Below, one piece after another: positions 52,577-61,940 of a DNA stretch of 64,000 nt. How positions within the stretch are numbered: the first letter of the stretch is position 1; each line of letters begins with the position of its first letter. This stretch comes from Paenarthrobacter aurescens (GTDB taxonomy: Bacteria; Actinomycetota; Actinomycetes; Actinomycetales; Micrococcaceae): NCBI RefSeq assembly GCF_041549525.1, contig NZ_CP157456.1:1922001-1986000 (forward strand), in the 5' to 3' direction. The translations under genes and the position numbers were made by a program. The notes under the pieces were generated by a model. It was given only the letters and a program-made list of their open reading frames with translations. It was not told where the DNA came from and ran no database searches.

Positions 52577-53515
52577 ATGCTTAACGATGAGAACGTGGAT
52601 TTATTCGATATCCGCAGGCTTGCCCTCTTGGTGGAGGTAGTTGAGCAGGGATCCATTACGGCGGCGGCAGAGATCATGATGTATTCGCCTTCGGCCGTCT
52701 CGCAGCAACTGCGTAAGTTGGAGCAGGAAGTTGGCCAGCCGCTGCTTAACCGGAGGTCCCGGGGAGTGGTCCCCACGGAGGCGGGCCAGGTGCTGGCCGG
52801 CCACGCCCGCAAGATCGTCGGACAGATGCGCGCAGCCAGATCAGATCTCGGCCAGATCGCCGGATTGAACCGTGGCTCACTGACCGTAGGTACTTTCCCC
52901 ACCCTTGCCGGTTCATTCCTGCCTCTGGTGATCCGCTCTTTCAAGAAGCGGTACCCGGCCATTGGCCTCTCCGTGCGCAGCGCCCGCTTCGACGAACTCG
53001 TTGCGGACCTGGAATCCGGAGTCACCGGCCTTTGTTTGCTGTGGGACTACCCTTGGAGCCGGTTCAATGACGAAGCCATCCGAATCACCGAAGTGTTCCA
53101 GGAGAGCACAGTAATTTTGGTGGCCAGGGGCCATCCCCTGGCCGAGCGCGATGAGGTGACTGTGAAAGAGCTCCGAAAGGAATCCTGGATAGTCCGCGCT
53201 GAGGCCCACCCGGTGGTGGAGGTACTTCAGCGTTCAGCCCACGACGCCGGCTTTGAGCCGAACATCGGTTTTCTGGCCAACGACTACCAGGAAGCCCAGG
53301 CCATGGTGAGCGTCGGCATGGGCGTGGCGATGGTCCCCAAGACCGCAGTTGCCCTGCAGCATCCGGATGTGAGGGTTCTGAGCCTGGGCACTGACGCGCC
53401 ACTGCGCCGCGTTCTTCTTGCCCAGCGCCAGGACAAGGTGTATGCGCCCGCAGAGGTGGCCTTCCATTCAACCCTCCTGGAAATTGCCCGCGAACGCGGA
53501 AGCGACTACCTCTAA
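52577..53515 (+). CDS. LysR-family regulator, divergent from the carrier/PrpF pair
   Basis: 312-aa LysR regulator: helix-turn-helix over about residues 10-65 (GSITAAAEIMMYSPSAVSQQ) and effector domain from about 95. Divergent arrangement points to control of the PrpF-carrier unit, probably induced by the carried acid. It is convergent with the MFS gene 53531-54949, 15 nt apart. Confidence 0.92.
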   Translation: MLNDENVDLFDIRRLALLVEVVEQGSITAAAEIMMYSPSAVSQQLRKLEQEVGQPLLNRRSRGVVPTEAGQVLAGHARKIVGQMRAARSDLGQIAGLNRGSLTVGTFPTLAGSFLPLVIRSFKKRYPAIGLSVRSARFDELVADLESGVTGLCLLWDYPWSRFNDEAIRITEVFQESTVILVARGHPLAERDEVTVKELRKESWIVRAEAHPVVEVLQRSAHDAGFEPNIGFLANDYQEAQAMVSVGMGVAMVPKTAVALQHPDVRVLSLGTDAPLRRVLLAQRQDKVYAPAEVAFHSTLLEIARERGSDYL

Positions 53516-53530
53516 GACAAGGCGGCTCAG

Positions 53531-54949
53531 CTAGTCCGGCTGTCCCGCCGGGCGCGCTGCCTGGGCTGATGAATGCGGAAGGAAACGGCGGATGAACGTG
53601 GCCGTCATTGCCCCAAGGGCGGACAGGAAGATCCAGGGGGCAAAGGCCGTTGCCGAAGGTGCGTAGGCGAGTTCGTAAAGGGGCGCCAGCGCCGTGTTCC
53701 CCAGGACCACGGCGAGCCCTCCGGCGCTGGCCAGCAAACCGTAGTAAGCGCCGGTGGGTCGACCGGATGCGAACTCAAGGACCAGGCCCATGGTTACCGG
53801 TTGTACGCACATGTTGCCCAGAGCAGTACCTGTGACAAGCACAAGTGCTGGGAGGATCGGTAGCCAGCCCGCCGGGGGCAATGTGGCCAGGACTCCTAAT
53901 GAAGCGAAGCCAAGGGCCTGGAGCGCGAAGCCCAAGGGGAGGGCGATCCTGGGCCCGGCCCTGCGCATCAGGCCGGCTATGGGCCATTGCAAGGTAATGG
54001 TCAGAATCGATGCGTAAGTAAAGACCAGCGCAAGTGAGGTGACTCCGGCTCCGCTCCGTTCAAGTTCCACGGGAAGCCCGAAGTAAAGCTGGTGGGTGGC
54101 CAGGAGGTTGACGCTGTAGAAGGCGGCGAATCCGAGGAATTTCCTGTCCCTAAGGCAGGACCAAAGACCCGCCGACGGAACAGTACTTGGTTCGGCAACC
54201 GCGCTGTGCAGAACGGCAGAGGCTTTGGGATCGGGGCGATTTTTCGGCAGGAAAAGCCAAAAGACCACAGCCATGATGGCGAAGACGCCGGCTCCGGTCA
54301 GCAGTGCCGTATCAAACCCTGTATTGAGGAGAAACGAACCAAGCAGCGGTCCGACGACGACGCCCACCTCACCGCAGATCACAAGCAACGCGAAGAGGGA
54401 TGACCGGCTGTTGTGCACTTTGTCGCTCTTAGTGGAGGCATCATTGGTGCCACCGCCGGCTGATGATGCGGATTCTTTGGCAGAGCCGCGTTCGGCGGCG
54501 GCGCCAACGAGGCTCTGCAGCGCAGGGGAGAAGAGCGCTCCGCCGATCCCGGTGACGATTGCCCCGATCAGAAAGAGGGGGAAGTCAGCGGCCCACACCA
54601 GGAGCAGGAACCCGGTAATGCGAACGATGCATCCGGTGATCATGGACCGGCGGGCACCCCATCGGTCCGCGAGGGCTCCACCGAACAGAAACATGCCCTG
54701 TTGGGCGAAAGTGCGGGCGCCCAGGACAACGCCGATCGCCAAAGCGCCCATGCCGAAGTCGTTTCGCATGGCCACGGCAAGGAAGGGCACCACTGCGTAA
54801 AAACCTATGTTGAAAATCAGCTGGCTCGCCAGGAGGAGCTGCGGGGCTGGTTCGGTCCTCCCGGGACGTCCCCTGCTGATGATCGAGCGAAGGGTCGCTG
54901 GTGCCGACGGGCTGATCTTTTGCTGCCGTGCGGCGGGGCTGGCCATCAT
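53531..54949 (-). CDS. MFS exporter next to an iron-box ABC importer
   Basis: 472-aa facilitator with about 12 TM segments, MdtH/drug-efflux-like; motif A-type loop GGALADRWGARRSMITG at about 91-107 and a charged Ser/Asn-rich central loop near 160-185. It is divergent from the binding protein of an ABC importer with a DtxR/IdeR-type box in the gap. Exporter plus family-5 importer under iron control recalls metallophore export/import pairs, but no biosynthesis gene is visible. A generic drug pump is the alternative. Confidence 0.85.
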   Translation of the reverse strand: MMASPAARQQKISPSAPATLRSIISRGRPGRTEPAPQLLLASQLIFNIGFYAVVPFLAVAMRNDFGMGALAIGVVLGARTFAQQGMFLFGGALADRWGARRSMITGCIVRITGFLLLVWAADFPLFLIGAIVTGIGGALFSPALQSLVGAAAERGSAKESASSAGGGTNDASTKSDKVHNSRSSLFALLVICGEVGVVVGPLLGSFLLNTGFDTALLTGAGVFAIMAVVFWLFLPKNRPDPKASAVLHSAVAEPSTVPSAGLWSCLRDRKFLGFAAFYSVNLLATHQLYFGLPVELERSGAGVTSLALVFTYASILTITLQWPIAGLMRRAGPRIALPLGFALQALGFASLGVLATLPPAGWLPILPALVLVTGTALGNMCVQPVTMGLVLEFASGRPTGAYYGLLASAGGLAVVLGNTALAPLYELAYAPSATAFAPWIFLSALGAMTATFIRRFLPHSSAQAARPAGQPD

Positions 54950-55092
54950 GATCCTTATCTGGGGGCGCTGAAGCCCTCAAAGATTACCAAGAACGGTGCG
55001 CATTGATTGCTGCCCGGAGGAGCGTCGACGTCGACGCCCTGAAACTGCCCGCATTGTTACGGAGGGTTGGTATATCAATTTCCCTTCAACGG

Positions 55093-55111
55093 GGAGGTAA
55101 GGCTAACCTAA
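55093..55111. promoter_or_regulatory. DtxR/IdeR-type iron box
   Basis: The 19 bases at 55093-55111 contain AGGTAAGGCTAACCTAA and match the consensus TTAGGTTAGGCTAACCTAA at 16 positions. It overlaps a -10-like TAATAG (55109-55114) and lies 39 bp before the importer start at 55150, the normal place for Fe(II)-dependent repression. Confidence 0.8.
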
Positions 55112-55149
55112 TAGTCTTCACTTTCCCCATGCCCACCCGTTCGGGCATC

Positions 55150-56718
55150 ATGAGCAGGCGGTTCCCTTTGCGCACTCACAGCCGATCCACGGCCATCCTC
55201 GGGCTGGCAGCCCTCCTCAGTCTTTCCGGTTGTGGCCTTAACGGCGGCCAGCCTGCTTCCACTGAAAAGACCGCTGATACCAACCAGCGGATCGTGGTGG
55301 ATAATTTCCGCGCACCTGTGGCCAACTGGGCCCCGGAGTCTGACGCAGCGTACATTTTGTCATTGTCCGGCTGCCTGGAGACCCTCACCAAGTACGATTC
55401 CGCCCAAGGAAAGGTAGTTCCCTTCCTCGCCACGGAGTGGAAGCAGGCCTCGCCGCTTGAATGGGACTTCACCATCCGCGAAGGCGTGAAGTTCCAGGAC
55501 GGCACCGATCTCACGGCTGATGCTGTGGCTGCCTCCCTGAATCACGTCCTGCAGGCCAAAGTGCCTGCAAGGGCGTTCAGCCCGAGCGTTGTCACCGCTG
55601 TCAAAGCTACCGATGCCAGGACTGTTCGTGTGACCACGCCTGTGGAGAATCCGTTGGTCCCGTTCCGGCTTGCCAGTGTGAACACTGGAATTCTTGCCCC
55701 TGCCGCTTACGGGGGTGCCACCGTTGATCCCTTCGGTCACTGTACCGGGCCCTTCACTCCGGTATCAGAAAAAGCGAAGCAGTCCCTGACCTTGGACCGC
55801 AACGAGAATTACTGGGGTGGTGATGTGAAGCTGGCGGGGGCGGAAGTCCGCTTCATCACCAACGGTGCTACACGCGCTGCCCAGGTACAGACGGGGGAGG
55901 CTGATATTTCCCTTTCCATCCCGGCCTCTGCCTTGTCCACCTTGGCGAACGCTCCGGAAGTTTCGGTGGTGAAGGCGGACTCGCCCCGCACGGCCACGCT
56001 GTACATGAACAATGGCCGGGCGCCTTTCAACAACGTCGATTTCCGCAAGGCCCTGCGCTCGGCACTGGACCTTGAGGCCTTGGCAGCAAGCGTGTACGAG
56101 GGCGCTGCGCTTCCGGCAGCCGGCCCCTTTGCGCCGTCGGAACCGTGGGCGGCCGCGGATGCAAGTTCGCCCAAGCAGAACGTTGAGGAAGCGAAGAAGC
56201 TCCTCGCTGACGCCGGTTACACGCCTGCGAAGCCTTTGGAAATCATTGCCATTGTTGAACGCGCCGAATTCGCTGACGTCGCCACCGTCATCCAGGACAA
56301 CCTGAAGAACATTGGTGTTCCTGTGGCCATCCAGGCCAAGGAATACGCCTCTGCGGAACCGGATGTTCTGGCCGGGAACTACGACATGATCCTGAGCCAG
56401 CGCAACCGGCTGATAGACATCGCAGATCCCATCGGCTTCCTGACGGCCGACTACACCTGCAAGGGCTCCTACAACCTCAGCCATTTCTGCAATGAAGAGT
56501 ACGACGCCATCATTGCCGAAGCAGCAGGCACCTCCAAGACTGAGGACCGCTACAAGCTGTATGCCAAAGCAGGCCAGTTGCTCAACGACCAGGCAGTGAA
56601 CCTCTGGCTGGTCAACGAACAAGCTACCGATGCCGTTCGCAGCAACGTTCTTTCCTACGTCCAGGATCCGCTGTCCCGCTACGTCCTGACCGCGCAAACT
56701 GCCAAGTCCGGCTCCTAG
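55150..56718 (+). CDS. ABC transporter substrate-binding lipoprotein, family 5, iron-box controlled
   Basis: 522-aa family 5 binding protein with signal peptide and lipobox LSGC (Cys31 from this start). Family stretches LATEWKQASPLEWDFTIREG and VKFQDGTDLTADAVAASL are clear. Two starts are possible, ATG 55129 and ATG 55150; neither has a clear ribosome site, and the shorter form gives a standard signal peptide. Iron-regulated family 5 proteins are known for nickel, opine-type metallophores and some siderophores, so a metal-chelate ligand is the working idea. Confidence 0.85.
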   Translation: MSRRFPLRTHSRSTAILGLAALLSLSGCGLNGGQPASTEKTADTNQRIVVDNFRAPVANWAPESDAAYILSLSGCLETLTKYDSAQGKVVPFLATEWKQASPLEWDFTIREGVKFQDGTDLTADAVAASLNHVLQAKVPARAFSPSVVTAVKATDARTVRVTTPVENPLVPFRLASVNTGILAPAAYGGATVDPFGHCTGPFTPVSEKAKQSLTLDRNENYWGGDVKLAGAEVRFITNGATRAAQVQTGEADISLSIPASALSTLANAPEVSVVKADSPRTATLYMNNGRAPFNNVDFRKALRSALDLEALAASVYEGAALPAAGPFAPSEPWAAADASSPKQNVEEAKKLLADAGYTPAKPLEIIAIVERAEFADVATVIQDNLKNIGVPVAIQAKEYASAEPDVLAGNYDMILSQRNRLIDIADPIGFLTADYTCKGSYNLSHFCNEEYDAIIAEAAGTSKTEDRYKLYAKAGQLLNDQAVNLWLVNEQATDAVRSNVLSYVQDPLSRYVLTAQTAKSGS

Positions 56719-56752
56719 CAACGAAAAACTGCGAGCCTACAGACAAACCGGC

Positions 56753-57694
56753 ATGATCACGTTCCTTCTCAAGCGGACGGCGACCCTCGTGGTCGCCGTC
56801 CTGCTGTCGTCTTTCGCAGTCTTCCTGATTCCCTATGTCACTCCGGGCGATCCCGTCCGGAAGATCATCCGCTCCCGTGTGGCAGGTGATGTGGTAGACG
56901 ACGCCACGGTCAAAGCCTTGGCTGAGAGCCTTGGGCTGAACGATCCCCTTCCCGTGCAATACCTGAGATGGCTGGGTGACTTCTTCAGCGGGGATATGGG
57001 GCTGTCCCATATCAGCAGGACTCCCGTGGTTGACCAGGTGATGCCGGCCCTGGGAATTACCATGAGCCTGGTGATGGTGGCCTTGGGCACTGCAGTGGTG
57101 GTCTCGCTGCCCCTGGGGATTGTGGCGGCGCTGAAACAGGGAAGTAAAACGGACAAACTGATCACAACAATCACCCAGTCCTTCATCGCCATGCCTGAAT
57201 ACTGGTTGGCGCCGCTGCTGGTATTGCTGTTTGCCCTCAAGCTGTCCTTGTTGCCCTCGGCAGGATGGAACACGGCGTCCTCGGTTGTTCTTCCGGCGGC
57301 CACCTTGGCGTTGCGGCCCATCAGTTTCTTCACTTCGGCGGTGCGGGCGGGGATGATCGATGCCCTCGATGCCGAGCACATTTCCGCAGCGCGTGCCCGT
57401 GGATTGAGCCATGTTCAAACGGTCATGCGGCATGTGGTGCCAAACGGCCTGGTTCCCTTGTCCACACTGTTTGCCGTGTGGTTCGCAGGTCTTCTGGGGG
57501 GTTCGGTGATTGTCGAGGTGATCTTCGCGATTCCGGGGATGGGCAGGCTTTTGTTCGATGCCGTGGTCAACAGCGATATTCCCTTGGCTCAAGGCGGTGT
57601 GGTGGTGGTTGTGGCGCTGGCTGTAGCAATAACTACGCTTGCCGATTTCCTGCATCGGCTCCTGAGCCCGAAAGTGAGTGGCGCCCTTGCGTAA
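56753..57694 (+). CDS. ABC transporter permease (DppB/NikB type), iron-box operon
   Basis: 313-aa permease with six TM segments, the family start VFLIPYVTPGDPVRKII and EAA loop SAARARGLSHVQTVMRHVVPN (about 209-229). 34 nt behind the binding-protein gene. Its last 17 nt overlap the next permease. Confidence 0.9.
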   Translation: MITFLLKRTATLVVAVLLSSFAVFLIPYVTPGDPVRKIIRSRVAGDVVDDATVKALAESLGLNDPLPVQYLRWLGDFFSGDMGLSHISRTPVVDQVMPALGITMSLVMVALGTAVVVSLPLGIVAALKQGSKTDKLITTITQSFIAMPEYWLAPLLVLLFALKLSLLPSAGWNTASSVVLPAATLALRPISFFTSAVRAGMIDALDAEHISAARARGLSHVQTVMRHVVPNGLVPLSTLFAVWFAGLLGGSVIVEVIFAIPGMGRLLFDAVVNSDIPLAQGGVVVVVALAVAITTLADFLHRLLSPKVSGALA

Positions 57695-58523
57695 CCGTTC
57701 AGCGATCGACGCCGCCGCCGTCGTGATTCTCGTCCTCATTGTCATTGCCGTGGCAGCCGCGCCATGGCTGGCTCCATTCCCTCCGGACGCGCAGCACCTC
57801 GCCGCCCGCCTTGCGCCGCCCAGCGCCGAACATTGGTTGGGAACGGACCACCTCGGGCGGGACACACTAAGCCGCTTGCTGGACGGCGGCCGCTTCTCCT
57901 TGGTGGTAGCGGCACTGGCCACAGTGCTCACCGGCATCATCGGCGTGGCGGTAGGCGTCCTAAGTGCCCGCCGCAAAGGCTGGCTTGATGAACTGTTCAC
58001 GCGCACCAACGACGTCCTGCTGGCCTTGCCGGAGATGGTGGTGGCGTTGTTCATTGTCGCTGCCATGGGTACCGGCTTCACCTCGCTGTTGGTGGCATTG
58101 ACCGTGACCGGTTGGACGCCGTTTGCCCGGCTTGCCCGGACACTTGCTTATGACATTTCAGCGCGCGGATTTGTTGAGGCGGCTCGGGTGGTGGGCTGTT
58201 CGCCGCAGTTCATTGTTTTCCGCCACATCCTCCCGCACTTGGCCGCACCCATGCTGGGGCAGGCGACGCTGCGCTTCGGCCAGCTTCTGATCAGCGTAGG
58301 CGCCTTGTCCTACCTTGGACTGGGCGTCCAACCGCCGCAATCGGACTGGGGTTCCATGTTGGCCGCGGCGCAACCGTACGCAGAGCGGGCGCCGTGGGGA
58401 ATCATCGCCCCAGGGCTGGCCGTCTTCCTGGTTGCCTTGTGCGTGACGCTCATTGGTCAACGTGCATCCCGGCGGGCCTCGGATCCCGTGGATGTCCTGG
58501 TTGTGGAGGGCCAGCATGCCTGA
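57678..58523 (+). CDS. ABC transporter permease (DppC/NikC type), iron-box operon
   Basis: 281-aa permease with PPSAEHWLGTDHLGRDTLSRLL (about 47-68), the DppC signature, five to six TM segments and EAA loop EAARVVGCSPQFIVFRHILPH. GTG 57678 overlaps the preceding gene; TTG 57687 is an alternative start. Ends with an 8-nt overlap (ATGCCTGA) with the ATPase gene. Confidence 0.9.
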   Translation: MAPLRNRSAIDAAAVVILVLIVIAVAAAPWLAPFPPDAQHLAARLAPPSAEHWLGTDHLGRDTLSRLLDGGRFSLVVAALATVLTGIIGVAVGVLSARRKGWLDELFTRTNDVLLALPEMVVALFIVAAMGTGFTSLLVALTVTGWTPFARLARTLAYDISARGFVEAARVVGCSPQFIVFRHILPHLAAPMLGQATLRFGQLLISVGALSYLGLGVQPPQSDWGSMLAAAQPYAERAPWGIIAPGLAVFLVALCVTLIGQRASRRASDPVDVLVVEGQHA

Positions 58524-60099
58524 GCTGGTGATTGAGGATCTGACGGTCCGCAACAGTGATACGGGACGCCCCATCCTGTCCAGCGTTAGCCTGACCGTAA
58601 AACCAGGCGAATTCGTGGCCCTCGTTGGAGGTTCCGGTTCGGGGAAAACCATGACCGCACGGTCCGTCCTCCAGCTGTTGCCTCACCCTTTGAGCTTTGA
58701 GTCCGGCTCTATCCGCCTCGGATCCCTGGACGTTGCCGGGGCTTCGGAAACAGAGCTGAACCGCGTCCGGGGCGGCCGGCTGGGAATGTTGTTCCAGCAG
58801 CCCAAGAAGATGTTCAACCCCAACAAGAGCATTGGGGCGCATCTCAGGGAACCCCTCAAACTGCACGCAGGCATGCGTGGCCACGCGGCGCAGGCGAAGG
58901 TTCTCCAATTACTGGCCGAGGTGGGCTTTGAGGACCCGCAAAGAGGCGCACGCTCCTTCCCGCATCAACTCTCAGGCGGCATGGCCCAAAGGGCCATGAC
59001 GGCAATGGCCTTGGCCGGCCAGCCGGAGATCCTTTTGGCTGATGAACCGACGTCTGCGCTGGACAAGGTGCTGGAGCAACAAATCCTGGAACTGCTGGAC
59101 CGGCAACGGATCCAGCGTGGGCTGGGGATCCTCTACATCACCCACAACCTGGCCTCCGTGGCTGCCTTCGCGGACAGGGTGCTGGTGATGGATGCGGGAA
59201 AAATCGTTGAATCCGGCAGCACGGAGTCGGTCCTGGGCAGCCCGAAGACCGATTACACCCGACGACTTTTGGAAGCGTCCAATTTGGCGCCCACGGGTAT
59301 CCCGGCCGCCCCCAACCACCAACGCACCGCCTTGAAGCTCACAGAGGTAGTCAAACGGTTCGGGACCGGGAAACGCAGTGGGCGGCCTGCCCTGGATTCC
59401 GTGTCCTTGAACGTGAAGCAAGGTGAGATCCTGGGTATCCTCGGCCAATCGGGGTCAGGGAAGAGCACGCTCGCCCGGGCCATTGTTGGACTGGAAGGCA
59501 TCAGCAGCGGCAGCATCAGCAGGACACTTGTGGCAGCCGATGCAGCACCAACCGCTGTGCAGTTGGTCTTCCAGGAGCCGCATGACTCCTTTGATCCCCG
59601 CATGACGCTCCGGGCAAGCCTTGAGGCCCCGCTCCGAACCCACAAAGGGCTCGCGGCAGATGAACGGTCCAGCAGGCTCAGAGCAGCCATGGAGGAAGTG
59701 GAGCTCGATCCCGCCCTTCTTGACCGGCGCCCAAGTCAATGCTCCGGTGGGCAGTTGCAGCGCGTCACTATTGCCCGGGCGCTGCTGTTGGAGCCCGAAG
59801 TTCTTATTTGTGATGAGGCCACCTCCGCTTTGGACGCTCTGACCCAGCGGACCATCCTTGACCTCCTGCAACGCCTGCATCGGGACCGCGCACTGACTTT
59901 GGTGATCATCACGCACGACATGGATGTGGTGAGGCACATGTGCCAGCGGGTTGCTGTTCTCTACCAGGGATGCCTTGTGGAGCTCACCGACACCGAGAAA
60001 TTCTTTGTAGATCCGCAGCACCCGCACAGCCAGGACCTCGTCTCGGCAGCCATTCCATGCCGCGGCCTGCACTTGAAGAAATTCAGGGCCGCACTCTAG
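58516..60099 (+). CDS. Fused double ABC ATPase (DppD-DppF type), iron-box operon
   Basis: 527-aa tandem ATPase. Module 1: Walker A GGSGSGKT at 38-45, signature LSGGMAQR, Walker B ILLADEPTSALD. Module 2: Walker A GQSGSGKST near 312-320, signature CSGGQLQR, Walker B VLICDEATSALD and H-loop IITHDMD. A short linker near 265-285 joins them. In the fructan importer the same two ATPases are separate genes, so the two family 5 systems are of different origin. GGAGG lies 6 nt before ATG 58516. It completes the importer. Confidence 0.92.
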   Translation: MPELVIEDLTVRNSDTGRPILSSVSLTVKPGEFVALVGGSGSGKTMTARSVLQLLPHPLSFESGSIRLGSLDVAGASETELNRVRGGRLGMLFQQPKKMFNPNKSIGAHLREPLKLHAGMRGHAAQAKVLQLLAEVGFEDPQRGARSFPHQLSGGMAQRAMTAMALAGQPEILLADEPTSALDKVLEQQILELLDRQRIQRGLGILYITHNLASVAAFADRVLVMDAGKIVESGSTESVLGSPKTDYTRRLLEASNLAPTGIPAAPNHQRTALKLTEVVKRFGTGKRSGRPALDSVSLNVKQGEILGILGQSGSGKSTLARAIVGLEGISSGSISRTLVAADAAPTAVQLVFQEPHDSFDPRMTLRASLEAPLRTHKGLAADERSSRLRAAMEEVELDPALLDRRPSQCSGGQLQRVTIARALLLEPEVLICDEATSALDALTQRTILDLLQRLHRDRALTLVIITHDMDVVRHMCQRVAVLYQGCLVELTDTEKFFVDPQHPHSQDLVSAAIPCRGLHLKKFRAAL

Positions 60100-60271
60100 C
60101 TGTACTCGGCCAGCGGCAGGCGGAGCAAACTTGGCCGTACAATTCGTGGGGGAGGATCTTGATCAAATCCGGCATCCCGCGACAGACTGGGGCGGCAAGA
60201 AGTCTTCTTTGTTGTCCCTTTCCCGGACCTTCGAAGAAGCGGCGAGACCCACGCCCCGACGGGAGAGTGCC

Positions 60272-60697
60272 ATGCCAAAGGTTGGAAAGAACGATCACGC
60301 CCGCAAGGACGAGCTGCCGTCCACACTGCAGCGCTCGGACCAGAAAGCCCAGGACACTTTTGCCAAGACCTACGACTCGGCAATGGAGAGCTACGACGAC
60401 GATTCGGGCCGGGCGGCCCGGACTGCTTTCTCGGCTCTGAAGCACAGCTACGAGAAGGTGGGCGATCATTGGGAGCCCAAAGAGGAACGCGGACCTTCGG
60501 ATGAGCGCGCCGAGGAGGGTGTGGAGTCCAACAAGCCCACGGCCGGGGGAGTGAACGCGAACGCTTCCAAGGGGCACCTCTACCAACGGGCGAAGGAAAT
60601 GGACATCAAGGGCCGCTCAAAGATGGACAAGAATCAGCTCGTGGAAGCCCTGCAAAAAGCCAATGATGCCGCTACCCGCAAAGCGCGCGAGGGGTAG
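60272..60697 (+). CDS. ChaB-domain protein with C-terminal Rho-N-like domain
   Basis: 141-aa protein. N-terminal ChaB domain (DELPSTLQRSDQKAQDTFAK, then ARTAFSALKHSYEKVGDHW, about residues 10-70), a charged linker, and a C-terminal helix-extended-helix LYQRAKEMDIKGRSKMDKNQ (about 107-126) of the Rho N-terminal/SAP-like type that binds nucleic acid. ChaB was named for a cation transport regulator in E. coli, but its role is unclear. GGGAG lies 5 nt before ATG 60272; the longer frame from 60131 is unsupported. The 170 bp upstream hold no gene. Confidence 0.85.
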   Translation: MPKVGKNDHARKDELPSTLQRSDQKAQDTFAKTYDSAMESYDDDSGRAARTAFSALKHSYEKVGDHWEPKEERGPSDERAEEGVESNKPTAGGVNANASKGHLYQRAKEMDIKGRSKMDKNQLVEALQKANDAATRKAREG

Positions 60698-60746
60698 GTC
60701 TCCTGCATCTGCATCAACGTCCGCCCCGTGGTCAACTGACCCAATT

Positions 60747-60769
60747 GTGACGCCGCATCAGGGCGTCAC
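60747..60769 (+). terminator. Hairpin after the ChaB gene
   Basis: GTGACGCC (60747-60754) pairs with GGCGTCAC (60762-60769), 7-nt loop, 50 nt after the stop. Confidence 0.5.
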
Positions 60770-60917
60770 CGGGCTATGAGTGTGCACTCTCACGTCGGCA
60801 GGGCGTCCGCCAAATATGCAGGAACGGGTCCGCACCGGCATAGTTAACGTCTTGGGGTTGCACTTTATGGGTACAGTCACCGCATGAAGGCAGGACAGAG
60901 ACGAACAGGGGCTTAAC

Positions 60918-61940
60918 TTGGCAGGGAATGCGACCTTCCGGCACAGCAACACCGCGCTGCTCTCGGTGAGCAGCGTAGAGGCTCCGAGGATAGTGAGCTC
61001 CACGGATTTCGACCGGAGATTGGCTTCGACCCTGCAGCGGCTGAAGTTTCCACCGCGATTGCTTGAGCGGGTTGCGGGAATCACGCACCGCCGCTGGTGG
61101 GCCGCCGGGACATCATTTGATGACGCGGCTGTGGAAGCAGGTGCAAAAGCCCTGGCTGAGGCAGGGGTTGAAGCCTCGGACATCGGATTGTTGATCAACA
61201 CCTCGGTCACCAGGCGCAACCTCGAACCCTCGGTGGCGGTGAAGATCCACCACGAACTCGGCCTGCCGTCCTCAGCCATGAACTTTGACTTGGCCAACGC
61301 CTGCCTCGGGTTCGTCAACGGCCTGATCCTGGCGGCTAATATGATCGACTCCGGCCAAATCAAATACGCCGTGATCGTCAATGGCGAAGACGCGCAGGGC
61401 ACACAGGAAGCTACCTTGGCGCGGCTCCAGCGTCCTGAAACCACGCGGGAGGATTTCAACCGGGAGTTCGCTACGCTGACTCTCGGATCCGGGGCTGCCG
61501 CAGCCGTCCTGGGCCCTGTTGACGAGCATCCGGGCGCACACCGGCTGGTGGGAGGCGTCATGCGTGCAGGAACAGAACATCACGAACTGTGCGTTGGCGG
61601 CATCGACGGAATGTCCACTGACACCAAAGGACTGCTCGACGGCGGCCTGCAGCTTGTGGTGGACGCCTGGCATGAGGCCCAGCCTGAGTGGGATTGGGCC
61701 AGCATGGACCGTTACGTCACCCACCAGGTCAGCAACGCCTACACCCAGGCCATCATCAACGCCATAGACCTGGATCCGGAGAAGGTTCCCATCACCTTCC
61801 CACACTGGGGCAATGTTGGACCGGCATCGCTTCCCATGACACTTGCTGCCCAGGCGCAGTCATTGACCACGGGTGACCGGGTGCTGTGCATGGGTGTGGG
61901 TTCAGGGTTGAACGCAGGAATGGTGGAAATCGTTTGGTAG
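60918..61940 (+). CDS. oleA: OleA, acyl-CoA head-to-head condensing thiolase
   Basis: 340-aa thiolase-superfamily enzyme (KAS III-like) that joins two fatty acyl-CoAs to a beta-ketoacid, first step of long-chain olefin synthesis. Catalytic Cys129 in NACLGFVNG, His269 in THQVSNAY, Asn299 in HWGNVGPASLP, and the OleA-type Glu103 in RRNLEPSV are present. The start is TTG 60918, giving the family N-terminus GNATFRHSNTALLSV. Overlaps oleBC by 7 nt. In the 220 bp upstream only a terminator hairpin is evident. Confidence 0.93.
   Translation: MAGNATFRHSNTALLSVSSVEAPRIVSSTDFDRRLASTLQRLKFPPRLLERVAGITHRRWWAAGTSFDDAAVEAGAKALAEAGVEASDIGLLINTSVTRRNLEPSVAVKIHHELGLPSSAMNFDLANACLGFVNGLILAANMIDSGQIKYAVIVNGEDAQGTQEATLARLQRPETTREDFNREFATLTLGSGAAAAVLGPVDEHPGAHRLVGGVMRAGTEHHELCVGGIDGMSTDTKGLLDGGLQLVVDAWHEAQPEWDWASMDRYVTHQVSNAYTQAIINAIDLDPEKVPITFPHWGNVGPASLPMTLAAQAQSLTTGDRVLCMGVGSGLNAGMVEIVW

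Noticed and set aside
56624..58081. 485-codon minus-strand open frame
   Set aside because: Shadow of the second importer's permease genes; His/Gln/Arg-rich with no domain.
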